Part shown: positions 1 through 7,035 of the stretch, piece after piece | How positions within the stretch are numbered: position 1 is the stretch's first letter | Layout of the letters: the number at the start of each line of letters is the position of its first letter | Assembly: GCF_000739915.1 (NCBI RefSeq) | Contig: NZ_BBJT01000024.1 | Span: 1-42,910, forward strand | Direction of reading: 5' to 3' | Source: Paenibacillus chitinolyticus NBRC 15660 | Lineage (GTDB): Bacteria; Bacillota; Bacilli; Paenibacillales; NBRC-103111 | Length of the DNA stretch: 42,910 nt | Notes under the pieces: model-generated | What the model was told of the DNA's origin: nothing | The model's database searches: none | The model's input: the letters and a program-made list of their open reading frames with translations, nothing else | Made by a program: the position numbers and the translations under genes

Positions 1-311
1 GCCTCCGCAGCGCCGATGGAGCCGGGACCCGGCGCCGGCTTGCCGGGCGCGCCCTGCCCGGCTGAACCGGCTGCCGTACCGGCCTCGCCGGCTTCCGCTG
101 CCCCGGGCAGGCCCCCGCCTGCGGCCCCGCCGAAGCCGGCGAGGGGGCCTTTGCCGATTTCCGGAACGGGGCCGGTGAAGCCGCCCGTGTTGTACTGGTT
201 CGAGAGCGCACGGATGCTGCCTGCGCTCCCGACCTGCAGAACGGAGGAGTTGGACACGGCATCGACCCGGAGCTGATGGATCGTAATCGTCTGGTGTATG
301 GTCCAGTTCAT
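1..311 (-). CDS. gerPB: GerPB-like spore germination protein (3' end outside window)
   Basis: The minus strand reads into the window edge with an open frame beginning MNWTIHQTITIHQLRVD, followed by SSVLQVGSAGSI and a QYNTGGFTGPVPE segment. These are hallmarks of GerPB, a small protein of the gerP operon needed for germinants to pass the spore coat. The ATG (311-309) overlaps the stop of the upstream gerPA gene in an ATGA, so the two are translationally coupled. After about 50 residues the sequence becomes very rich in Gly, Ala and Pro, more so than I would expect for GerPB; this low-complexity tail runs off the window. The family call comes from remembered resemblance. The remaining gerP genes should lie beyond position 1. 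Confidence 0.75.
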   Translation of the reverse strand, partial: MNWTIHQTITIHQLRVDAVSNSSVLQVGSAGSIRALSNQYNTGGFTGPVPEIGKGPLAGFGGAAGGGLPGAAEAGEAGTAAGSAGQGAPGKPAPGPGSIGAAE

Positions 312-535
312 GCCGTCGCCGTTTTATTTGCCTCGGCTTCGATGGCATCGCTGTCGTTCGTATTCGTGGCGCTGACGGCATTAAATACATGCGGCAAATC
401 ACCTGTATTAAAAGAACCTGCTCCTGCATAGCTTTTTGAACTGCTGTTTGGCGATATGACCAGGCAGTCCCCGAATTGAACGACAGAGCTGGGGCCTACG
501 GTCAGTATTTTCACGTTTCCGACGATGGCCGGCAT
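308..535 (-). CDS. gerPA: GerPA/GerPF-family spore germination protein
   Basis: A 75-residue protein beginning MPAIVGNVKILTVG with VVQFGD, ISPNSSSKSYAGAGSFNTGD and SATNTNDSD, the classic GerPA/GerPF pattern. These small proteins are made in the mother cell late in sporulation and help germinants cross the coat to reach their receptors. GerPA and GerPF look alike; I choose gerPA because the next gene downstream is gerPB, which follows gerPA in Bacillus. The start is set by an AAAGGAG ribosome site just upstream (about 542-548). It is the first gene of the operon here, behind a near-perfect sigma-K promoter. The stop overlaps the gerPB start by ATGA. Confidence 0.85.
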   Translation of the reverse strand: MPAIVGNVKILTVGPSSVVQFGDCLVISPNSSSKSYAGAGSFNTGDLPHVFNAVSATNTNDSDAIEAEANKTATA

Positions 536-565
536 AGGCGTTCTCCTTTGCTGCGTCTTCTTTTA

Positions 566-593
566 TAGCTTATGTAGGGTAGCGCCCAGATGT
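566..593 (-). promoter_or_regulatory. Sigma-K-type promoter for the gerP operon
   Basis: Read on the minus strand, ACA (593-591) is followed after 16 bases by CATAAGCTA (574-566). This fits the sigma-K consensus, AC in the -35 region and CATANNNTA at -10, with the right spacing. It lies about 30 bases upstream of the gerPA start. gerP operons of Bacillus are known to be transcribed by sigma-K in the mother cell, so motif and context agree. Confidence 0.65.
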
Positions 594-637
594 TCATATT
601 CCTTTCCCCGATTTAACGGATTCCGCAAAGAATGTTC

Positions 638-666
638 ACCACCGGGCGGTCTCCGTTCATATAATG
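638..666 (+). promoter_or_regulatory. Sigma-K-like promoter for the gerT-like gene
   Basis: ACC (638-640) is followed after 17 bases by CATATAATG (658-666), which matches the CATANNNT core of sigma-K -10 elements. It ends 24 bases before the ATG of the Hsp20-like gene. The fit is weaker than for the divergent gerP promoter, because the final A of the consensus is a G and the -35 element is short by nature. Confidence 0.4.
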
Positions 667-689
667 CAGAAGAAGCGGGGGGAGCTGCG

Positions 690-1187
690 ATGAATCAGCC
701 GGACATGAATAAATGGCTTAAATGGGAGCATGTCGAAAAATTTCTCGATCAGCCCCAGAAATACATTGAGAATATCAAATGGATCGAAGGGTTCGTGCGC
801 GACGTTTTCGACCGTACAATGCCGCCGCCCCAGATGAACGCGGACATTCAGCAGACGCAGCCCAGGTCCCAGCAGAAGGGCAAGCAGCAAACATCGTCCC
901 AGCAGCCGAGGGAGAGCGTGAACGGCGATACGTTCGAAACGCATACGGACGTATTCGTCCGGTTAAAAATTCCGAAAAGCGAAGATCCGCGTTCGCTGCA
1001 GGTCATGGTGAAAACCAGCCACGTCAAAATTCTCGGGCTGACGGATGAACCGAGAAAACTCATTAAACTGCCCAGCCCGGTTTTGCCGAAAACGGCGAAG
1101 GCCACTTACAAGGAGGGCGTTCTGCAAATACAGGTGCGCAGGCGCAAGTATAAAGACAACTATCATGAAGCGTATATCGAGTATTGA
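690..1187 (+). CDS. Hsp20/alpha-crystallin-like spore protein, GerT-like
   Basis: A 165-residue protein, MNQPDMNKWLKWEHVEKF at the start. The N-terminal half (1-85) is polar and Gln-rich. The C-terminal half (about 85-165) has the beta-rich alpha-crystallin pattern: DVFVRLKIP, then HVKILGL, then KEGVLQIQV, and it ends HEAYIEY. This resembles GerT, an Hsp20-family inner-coat protein of Bacillus that influences germination. The start is chosen from the purine-rich GGGGGGAG at about 676-683; an upstream in-frame extension lacks a ribosome site and would run through the promoter. Its position opposite gerP and its sigma-K-like promoter support a spore role. It could instead be a generic Hsp20-domain protein. 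Confidence 0.6.
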   Translation: MNQPDMNKWLKWEHVEKFLDQPQKYIENIKWIEGFVRDVFDRTMPPPQMNADIQQTQPRSQQKGKQQTSSQQPRESVNGDTFETHTDVFVRLKIPKSEDPRSLQVMVKTSHVKILGLTDEPRKLIKLPSPVLPKTAKATYKEGVLQIQVRRRKYKDNYHEAYIEY

Positions 1188-1196
1188 AATGAAAAA

Positions 1197-1228
1197 GAAA
1201 CCGGCCTTCAGCGGCCGGTTTCTTTTTA
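1197..1228 (+). terminator. Rho-independent terminator of the gerT-like gene
   Basis: A perfect 10-bp stem (1197-1206 with 1213-1222) and a 6-base loop, running into a T-rich tract ending at 1228. It starts nine bases after the stop codon. Confidence 0.9.
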
Positions 1229-1434
1229 TTGCGCTGGAGAGAGTGCCTTAGACCGGGACTCTTGTCTTCCGGCGGGAAGCGGTGGAACGAAAGAAGCGGA
1301 GGGGCGATCGCCCAAGAGGGGCTGGCCGGAAAACGTACCGCTCGCGATCGGAAGAAAGAAGGGGCCGTCCCACTGGTTTTGCGTCTCTAGGCGATGGTCC
1401 AAAAGCGGTTGGCCCGGTTCTCTCTCGGGCTTTC

Positions 1435-2802
1435 TTAATCCTTCGGCAGCCTGACATGAACTTCGGTGCCGATATCCGGCTCGCTTTGGATCTTGAGGGT
1501 TCCGGCATGGAGCTTGACGATGTTCTCGGCGATGGCGAGCCCCAGTCCGACGCCTCCGTTCTTGCGGCTGCGCGCTTTATCGACGCGGTAAAACCGGTTG
1601 AACAGCTGCGGGATGTCGTCCTTCTCGATGCCGATCCCTTTGTCCACGACGGAGATCTGCAGGTGACGGGGCTGCTCCCGGACGATGATGTTGATCGGCA
1701 GCTGGCTGTACTTAATCGCGTTGTCGAGCAGAATGATCAGCAGCTGACGGATTTTCTCGGGGTCGCCTTTCATCTTCAGAGGGGTGTCTTCTTCGGGAAG
1801 ATCCAGACGCACCTCGCGGTCGAACGTCAGCTGAATGGACGCGGCCGTGGCCTGGACCAGGGGGCGCAGCTCGAATTCCTGCCATTCGGTCCGCTGCCGT
1901 TCGTCGGAATCCGCAAGAGTGAGCAGGCTCTTCGTCATTTCCCTCAGCCGGACCGATTCGCTCAGAATCGCTTCGATGGCTTCTTCGCGAATCTGGGGAT
2001 CGTTGCTGGCCCAGCGCTTGAGCAGCCTCGCATAGCTCTCGATAATCGTGAGCGGGGTGCGCAGTTCATGGGAAGCATCCGCCAGGAACTGTTTCTGCTG
2101 CTCGAAATGCTGCTCCAGCCGGCCGATCATTTCATTGAAAGTCTGGCCGAGCTGAGCGATCTCGTCTTTTTTGCGCGTGGATTGGATTTCCAGCCGCCTG
2201 AATGTTCCGCTCCGTTCAATGCTTTCCATCGTCTGGGCCAGCCTGTGAATGGGGTTGAACACCAGACTCGCGTAGATATACCCGATGATAACGGATAGGA
2301 CAAGCGCACCGAGCGTCGTATAAAAAAGAGCGAGAAACAGCACCTGCACGTTATCGTTCAGGGTGACCAGCTTGCGGGCGATTTCCAGCGAAGCGATCTG
2401 GCGCTCGTTTTCCATAACGGGCACTTGCACATACAGACAGAAGCCGTTGTCTGTGGAAACGAGCTTAGAGACGGTGCCTGTCGCGGGTATGAATTTGGCG
2501 GGACGCTGGAGGAGCGTTTCGTCCGTGTAGATTTCTTTTTGCACCGTGGAGTCCGGTCCGATGAGCCGGATCAGTTCGTTGGCTACGAGAAAGTCTTTGA
2601 GCAGAAAAGGATTTTCCCAATATTCAGGATGCTGCACCACATTTTCTTGAAGCAGCAGCTTGGCCGCTTTGCGTTCGATATTTTGAGTTTCATTGCGCGA
2701 ATTGTTTTCGATAAAAAGATAGTAAATGAAGAAGTTGACGCCCAGAAGAATCAGAAAGAGCAGGGAAGTCTGAAGCAGAGCGAACCGCAGCTTAAGACTC
2801 AT
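1435..2802 (-). CDS. Membrane sensor histidine kinase of a two-component pair
   Basis: A 455-residue kinase. A first membrane helix spans about 7-30, an extracytoplasmic sensor region about 31-150, and a second helix about 152-182. A HAMP linker follows (NPIHRLAQTMESI), then the dimerisation box with phospho-acceptor His245 in DASHELRTPLT. The ATPase domain shows an N box (LLDNAIKYS), G1 (DKGIGI) and G2 (GVGLGLAI). It autophosphorylates and passes phosphate to the regulator just upstream. I place the start at the ATG 2802, preceded by GGAAG with 8-base spacing; a GTG at 2811 is possible but poorly placed. The start lies inside the end of the regulator gene (11-bp overlap), so the two are coupled. 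It resembles ArlS/YkoH-type kinases; the signal is unknown. Confidence 0.92.
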   Translation of the reverse strand: MSLKLRFALLQTSLLFLILLGVNFFIYYLFIENNSRNETQNIERKAAKLLLQENVVQHPEYWENPFLLKDFLVANELIRLIGPDSTVQKEIYTDETLLQRPAKFIPATGTVSKLVSTDNGFCLYVQVPVMENERQIASLEIARKLVTLNDNVQVLFLALFYTTLGALVLSVIIGYIYASLVFNPIHRLAQTMESIERSGTFRRLEIQSTRKKDEIAQLGQTFNEMIGRLEQHFEQQKQFLADASHELRTPLTIIESYARLLKRWASNDPQIREEAIEAILSESVRLREMTKSLLTLADSDERQRTEWQEFELRPLVQATAASIQLTFDREVRLDLPEEDTPLKMKGDPEKIRQLLIILLDNAIKYSQLPINIIVREQPRHLQISVVDKGIGIEKDDIPQLFNRFYRVDKARSRKNGGVGLGLAIAENIVKLHAGTLKIQSEPDIGTEVHVRLPKD

Positions 2803-3493
2803 CGGGGCCACTTCCTTTTATGAGATAACCGACGCCGCGGATCGTATGGATCAGCTTGCCGGGGAAATTTTTTTCGAGCTTCTGCCGCAAATAACGGATG
2901 TAGACGTCCACAATGTTCGTATCGCCTACAAAATCGTAGCCCCATACATCGGAAATGATATCTTCCCGGGATTTCACTTCCCCCTTGTGCTGGAGCAGGT
3001 ACTGGAGCAGATCGAACTCCTTGGGAGTAAGTTCGACGGATTTCCCCATGCGGGTAACCTCGCGGCTCTTCAGGTTCATGAGAATATCTTCCGCCTGAAG
3101 AATCTGATCGTTCTCCGCCTGGCTCTGCTGAGTCGTCAGCCGGAGCAGGTTGCGAATGCGGGCGAGCAGCTCTTCGATGGCGAACGGCTTCGTCACGTAG
3201 TCGTTCGCTCCCTGGTCCAGGCCGCTTACTCTGTCGGGCACCGCGTCCCTTGCGGTCAGGAGGATGACGGGGACCGCGGACTGCTGCCGCAGGCGGCGCA
3301 GCACTTCCAGCCCGCTCAGCTCGGGGAGCATGATGTCGAGCAGGATGAGATCCCACGGCTCCGCCAGAGCCATGTCGAGACCCTTGCGCCCGTCCTCGGC
3401 CAGGCTGACCTCGTAGCCCTCATGCTGCAGCTCCAGCTGCAGGACGCGTGCAATTTTACTCTCGTCTTCCACCAACAAAATTTTGCTGCTCAT
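2792..3493 (-). CDS. OmpR/PhoB-family response regulator
   Basis: A 233-residue regulator with an intact receiver domain: acidic pair E9-D10, phospho-acceptor Asp53 in LILLDIMLPE, Thr80, and Lys102 in YVTKPF. A linker leads to a winged-helix DNA-binding domain (about 135-230) with ELTPKEFDLLQYLL, the IRYLRQKLE recognition region and GVGYLIKG at the end. GGAGGTG stands just before the ATG. It is the first gene of a two-gene minus-strand operon with the sensor kinase and diverges from the TetR/export operon across 232 bases. Whether it controls that exporter cannot be told from the sequence. ArlR and YkoG are the closest family types I can suggest. Confidence 0.93.
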   Translation of the reverse strand: MSSKILLVEDESKIARVLQLELQHEGYEVSLAEDGRKGLDMALAEPWDLILLDIMLPELSGLEVLRRLRQQSAVPVILLTARDAVPDRVSGLDQGANDYVTKPFAIEELLARIRNLLRLTTQQSQAENDQILQAEDILMNLKSREVTRMGKSVELTPKEFDLLQYLLQHKGEVKSREDIISDVWGYDFVGDTNIVDVYIRYLRQKLEKNFPGKLIHTIRGVGYLIKGSGPDES

Positions 3494-3676
3494 CCCGCAC
3501 CTCCGCTTTTACAGATAGTGTTTGTGGAGGGGGCGGTTTCCATACGGAACAGATGAAAATTGAACGGCAATCCGGCAAAGGTTGAAAAAAGAGGCCCGTT
3601 TTTAGACAAAAGGGCTAAAATGTAAGGCTGTTTGGCCGGGGGGACCCGTTGATTTTGCCCCGTAAAGATGATATTG

Positions 3677-3713
3677 TTTTGACTACAGAACTAAAATAGG
3701 ATTTTGGTCAAAA
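3677..3713. promoter_or_regulatory. Candidate operator/promoter region of the TetR-export operon
   Basis: TTTTGAC (3677-3683) and GTCAAAA (3707-3713) form a perfect inverted repeat with a 23-base centre. Inside lies a second, shorter palindrome AAAATAGGATTTT (3693-3705). The -35/-10 elements cannot be fixed with certainty, but the repeat sits in the promoter zone, 12 bases before the TetR start, where an autoregulating TetR protein would bind. AGGAGG-type ribosome site at 3715-3720. Confidence 0.35.
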
Positions 3714-3725
3714 CGGAGGTGCCGA

Positions 3726-4295
3726 ATGGATCAGCGGCGCGAAAACATTCTCGATGCGGCGAAAAAATCGTTTGCTTTGTTCGGATACAAAGGAACGACG
3801 GTCGATCAGATCGCCAAAATCGCCAGCGTTGGGAAGGGAACGCTGTACCTGTATTTTGAGACAAAAGAAGATTTGCTAAACGAGATTGTCAAATCCCTGA
3901 TCGCCGAGATGAGAAAACTGGCCGACGCCAGCATTTCCAAGGGCGGCACGATCATGGAGAAGCTGCATTCCGCTACATACAGCATTCTGGTTTACCGGAA
4001 GGAGCACGAGCTGCTGCTGAAATTGTCGCAGGAGGTGGCCCAGTTCGGTACGCCGGCGTCTCAGCACGCTCTGCGCGAGATCGAGGAAGGCGTCATCGGC
4101 TACATCAAGCAGCATCTGGAGATCGCCGTCGCGAACGGAAGCATCAAGCCGTGCGATCCCGAGATTACCGCGTTCGTGCTGGTGCGTATGTACCTGGTCC
4201 TGCTCGTCGACTGGGAAAGAAAGCATCCGCCTCTTACCAACGAGCAGATTTCGGATCTAATCCAGCTTTATATGATGGACGGAATCGCCCTCTAA
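3726..4295 (+). CDS. TetR-family repressor of the export operon
   Basis: A 189-residue TetR-type protein. The N-terminal helix-turn-helix is clear: ILDAAKKSFALFGYKGTT, then VDQIAKIASVGKGTLYLYFETKEDLL at about residues 8-50. The C-terminal ligand/dimer domain is mostly helical and unassigned. The ribosome site GGAGGT is five bases before ATG. It is the first gene of a run with a membrane fusion protein, an ABC-2 permease and a TolC-like protein. In Escherichia coli the TetR-type regulator YbiH (CecR) stands in the same place before ybhGFSR, so a local repressor released by a toxic compound is the best guess. The ligand is unknown. Confidence 0.88.
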   Translation: MDQRRENILDAAKKSFALFGYKGTTVDQIAKIASVGKGTLYLYFETKEDLLNEIVKSLIAEMRKLADASISKGGTIMEKLHSATYSILVYRKEHELLLKLSQEVAQFGTPASQHALREIEEGVIGYIKQHLEIAVANGSIKPCDPEITAFVLVRMYLVLLVDWERKHPPLTNEQISDLIQLYMMDGIAL

Positions 4296-4361
4296 GGGCG
4301 GTTTGTCCGTTTACACCCTAAATTATGAACTAGAGAAAGTATCCTGGGAGGGAAATGTTAG

Positions 4362-5651
4362 ATGAAGTTTGTTAGACCTGTTGTATACGTAGTGATGGCC
4401 GGATTGATCGGCGGGGGAACTTTCCTGCTGTCTTCCAAAGAGGCCCTGAGCAGCACCCAGAACCGTCCGGCAAACCTGCCGACCGCTTATATCGAAGCAA
4501 ATCAGGTGGCCGCGAGCTTTAAAGCCGGCGGCCGCGTGACTGAAATTCTCGTCAAAGAAGGGGACACCGTGAAGAAAGGCCAGGTGCTGGCCCGGATTCA
4601 AAGCCAGGAAATCGAGGCGAAAGTAGCCCAGGCCAAAGCGGCCGTAGCGCTCTCCCAAGGGAAAATCGCCGAAGCGAAGGGCGCGGAAGCGACAGCCCAG
4701 GCGAAAAAACAGCAGGGTCAGGAAGCGGTGACGCTTACCGCGGAAACGGCCGAGAAACAAGTGAAACAGGCCGAAGCGGTCGTGAAAGCCGCGCAGACGA
4801 AGGTGGACGCCTTGAAGAACGGGGCGAGACCGGAAGAGAAAAAGCAGGCGGAGATTCAGCTGAACGCAACCAAAGAGGTTTTCCAGACAGCGGAAGAAAG
4901 CTACAACCGTGTTAAAAAAATGAAGGAAGAGGGACTCGTCGCCCAGACGGACGTGGATAAAGCGAAAGTCAGCTACGAAGAAGCCAAAGCCAAATACGAA
5001 GTGGCGCAGCAGCAGTACGCGCTTGCCCAGCAGGGGCCGCGCGTGGAGGAAATCCAGGCCGCGGAGGCGCAGGTGGAACAGGCCAAAGCGGCCGTCGAGC
5101 TGGCTAAGGCGAACATGGATCAGGTGAAGATCCGCCAAGGTGACGTGAACGCCGCTCAGGCGTCGATCCAGCAGGCGCAGGGCGCCGTCAAATCCGCCCA
5201 GTCCGGACAGCAGCAGGCCCAAGCGGCCCAAAGCGAAGCCGAGACTTACCTGAGCTACACCGAACTGCTTGCTCCTTCCGACGGCATCATCATTTCCCAA
5301 TCCGCTCAACTGGGCGAAATGGTAGGCTCCGGCTTCCCGGTGTTCACGATGGAAACTTCCGCGGACACGAAATGGGCGCGTTTCTATCTGAAAGAAACGG
5401 ACGCGGCCGGTCTGAAAACGGGCGATACCGTGACCGTAAAAGTGACGGCTAACGGCGCCGCCGTGACCGGCAAAGTAAGCACGGTCGCTCCGGCCGCGGA
5501 CTTCGCCGTGAAGAAAGCGACGCAGAACGCGTCCGATACCGATATCCGCTCGTTCGGCGTGAAAGTCGAGCTTTCTCAACTGCCGGAATCGGTTCTGACG
5601 GGAATGACCGTACAATGGGAAGGAAAAGCGGGTGATACCGTTGCCCCTTAA
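4362..5651 (+). CDS. HlyD-type membrane fusion protein (efflux adaptor)
   Basis: A 429-residue protein with an N-terminal anchor helix (about 4-23), then the first half of a barrel-sandwich (lipoyl-like) domain with GGRVTEILVKEGDTVKKGQVLARI. A very long Ala/Gln/Lys/Glu-rich coiled coil (about 85-300) includes the ARPEEKKQAEIQL motif typical of YbhG-type adaptors. The second lipoyl half (YTELLAPSDGIII...LGEMVGSG) and a beta-barrel follow. Such proteins bridge an inner-membrane transporter to an outer partner. The long hairpin is the part that docks on TolC in two-membrane bacteria, notable here because a TolC-like gene closes the operon. GGGAGGG precedes the ATG. The next gene overlaps its end by 20 bases. 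Confidence 0.9.
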   Translation: MKFVRPVVYVVMAGLIGGGTFLLSSKEALSSTQNRPANLPTAYIEANQVAASFKAGGRVTEILVKEGDTVKKGQVLARIQSQEIEAKVAQAKAAVALSQGKIAEAKGAEATAQAKKQQGQEAVTLTAETAEKQVKQAEAVVKAAQTKVDALKNGARPEEKKQAEIQLNATKEVFQTAEESYNRVKKMKEEGLVAQTDVDKAKVSYEEAKAKYEVAQQQYALAQQGPRVEEIQAAEAQVEQAKAAVELAKANMDQVKIRQGDVNAAQASIQQAQGAVKSAQSGQQQAQAAQSEAETYLSYTELLAPSDGIIISQSAQLGEMVGSGFPVFTMETSADTKWARFYLKETDAAGLKTGDTVTVKVTANGAAVTGKVSTVAPAADFAVKKATQNASDTDIRSFGVKVELSQLPESVLTGMTVQWEGKAGDTVAP

Positions 5652-6858
5652 AGTCGGAAGCGTGATCGCCGAGGAATGGCGGCAAATTTTCAAGGACCGC
5701 CGGTTGATGGCGATTCTGTTCCTCGTGCCGATCCTTTACACAACCTTATTCGGATCGATTTATATCCAGCATAAAGTAACCGAAATGCAGACCGTCGTCT
5801 TCGACGAGGACAACAGCCAGCTCAGCCGCCAGATCGTGCAGGCGTTCGACCAGAGCGAAACGTTCCGGGTCGTGAACGCCTACCATTCGGAGGCGGAAGT
5901 GACGGAAGCCATCTCCCGCGGAGAAGCGAAGGTCGGGGTCATTATCCCGAAAGAATTCGAAGCCCGCATTAAACACGGCGATGTGCAGCCGGTCATGACG
6001 CTGATCGACGGCGCGAACATGATGATCTCCAACTCCGCGACGCGCGCGGCCAATGAGATCGTGACCACGTACAGCTACGGCGTCAGCGGCAAGAAGCTCC
6101 AGCAGCAGGGCCTTCAGGATGAACAGGTCAGCTCGACGTTCTCCGCCGTCCCGTTCCGCTACCGGGTGCTTTACAATCCGACGTTCAACTACAGCGATTT
6201 TATGATTTTCGGTCTGGCGGGCGCGATTTTACAGCAGGTGCTTCTGCTCGGCATCGCTTTGACCATCACCCGCGATAAGGAAAAAGGGATCTGGAGCCGT
6301 TTTGCGGAGTGGAAAAAGATGCCGTGGCGCCTCGCTTACGCGAAATCGGTCCCCTATTTTATCATCGGCATGCTGAATGCGGTCGTGGTGTTCACGATCA
6401 TGCTGTTCGGCTTCGACCTTCCGATGCGCGGACAAATTCTGATGGCCATGCTGCTCTCGGCCTGCTTCAACTTTGCGGTGCTCGGCATCGGGTATTTCAT
6501 CTCCCTGTTCTCGAGCGCGCAGCTCGGCTCCACTCAGATTGCGATGCTGATCGCGGTGCCGTCGTTCATGCTGTCCGGCTATACATGGCCGTTTGAAGCG
6601 ATGCCGAAGGCGTTGAGCATCCTCGGCCATCTGCTGCCGCTTACTTACTTCCTGGAGGGCGTCCGCCACGTGTTCGTCAAAGGCAATGGCTACGACGTCA
6701 TCGTCAAGGACTGCATCGCGCTTGTTCTGACGGGACTCATCACTTACTTTGCGGCATTCCTGCTCACCCGGTTCGCCATGTTCCGCAAGCAGACGGATGA
6801 GCCGGCTTCGGCCGGGCTGCCTGCTGTCCAGCAGGAGAGCACCTCCCTTACGGTGTAA
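5632..6858 (+). CDS. ABC-2 family permease (YbhR/YhhJ type)
   Basis: A 408-residue integral membrane protein. One N-terminal helix (about 22-45) is followed by a large extracytoplasmic domain (about 46-180), then five more helices to the C-terminus, the usual ABC-2 layout. The segment SGYTWPFEAMPKAL before the last helices is typical of this family. The start is GTG 5632, preceded by AAGGA and lying inside the end of the adaptor gene, which indicates coupling. These permeases normally need a separate ATPase subunit, but none is encoded beside it; it may borrow one from elsewhere or work differently. It probably forms the inner-membrane channel for the substrate handled by the adaptor and TolC-like protein. 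Confidence 0.9.
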   Translation: MIPLPLKVGSVIAEEWRQIFKDRRLMAILFLVPILYTTLFGSIYIQHKVTEMQTVVFDEDNSQLSRQIVQAFDQSETFRVVNAYHSEAEVTEAISRGEAKVGVIIPKEFEARIKHGDVQPVMTLIDGANMMISNSATRAANEIVTTYSYGVSGKKLQQQGLQDEQVSSTFSAVPFRYRVLYNPTFNYSDFMIFGLAGAILQQVLLLGIALTITRDKEKGIWSRFAEWKKMPWRLAYAKSVPYFIIGMLNAVVVFTIMLFGFDLPMRGQILMAMLLSACFNFAVLGIGYFISLFSSAQLGSTQIAMLIAVPSFMLSGYTWPFEAMPKALSILGHLLPLTYFLEGVRHVFVKGNGYDVIVKDCIALVLTGLITYFAAFLLTRFAMFRKQTDEPASAGLPAVQQESTSLTV

Positions 6859-6898
6859 GAGCCCTGTTCGACCGACACAGTGCCAAACAGCGTTTCAC

Positions 6899-6938
6899 CG
6901 GCGCGCGAAAGCCATGCTTGTACAGTGCCAGCGCGCCG
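6899..6938 (+). other. Hairpin between permease and TolC-like genes
   Basis: CGGCGCGC (6899-6906) and GCGCGCCG (6931-6938) pair perfectly around a 24-base loop, in the 177-base gap before the TolC-like gene. There is no T-tract, so it is not a standard terminator. It may stabilise or process the mRNA. The word ACAGTGCCA occurs twice here, once before the hairpin and once in its loop. Confidence 0.4.
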
Positions 6939-7035
6939 TTTACATAGTTTCAGTCATCAGCATCAGCGCTTTTGTTCCCATGTCCCTCAGCCTGCGTTTA
7001 GTTCTTATCATACCTTGGAAAAGAAGGGATTTTCG

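Noticed and set aside
1282-2298. Long plus-strand open frame opposite the sensor kinase
   Set aside because: It is a shadow of the kinase gene; no ribosome site, no recognisable motifs, and the minus strand has a complete kinase.
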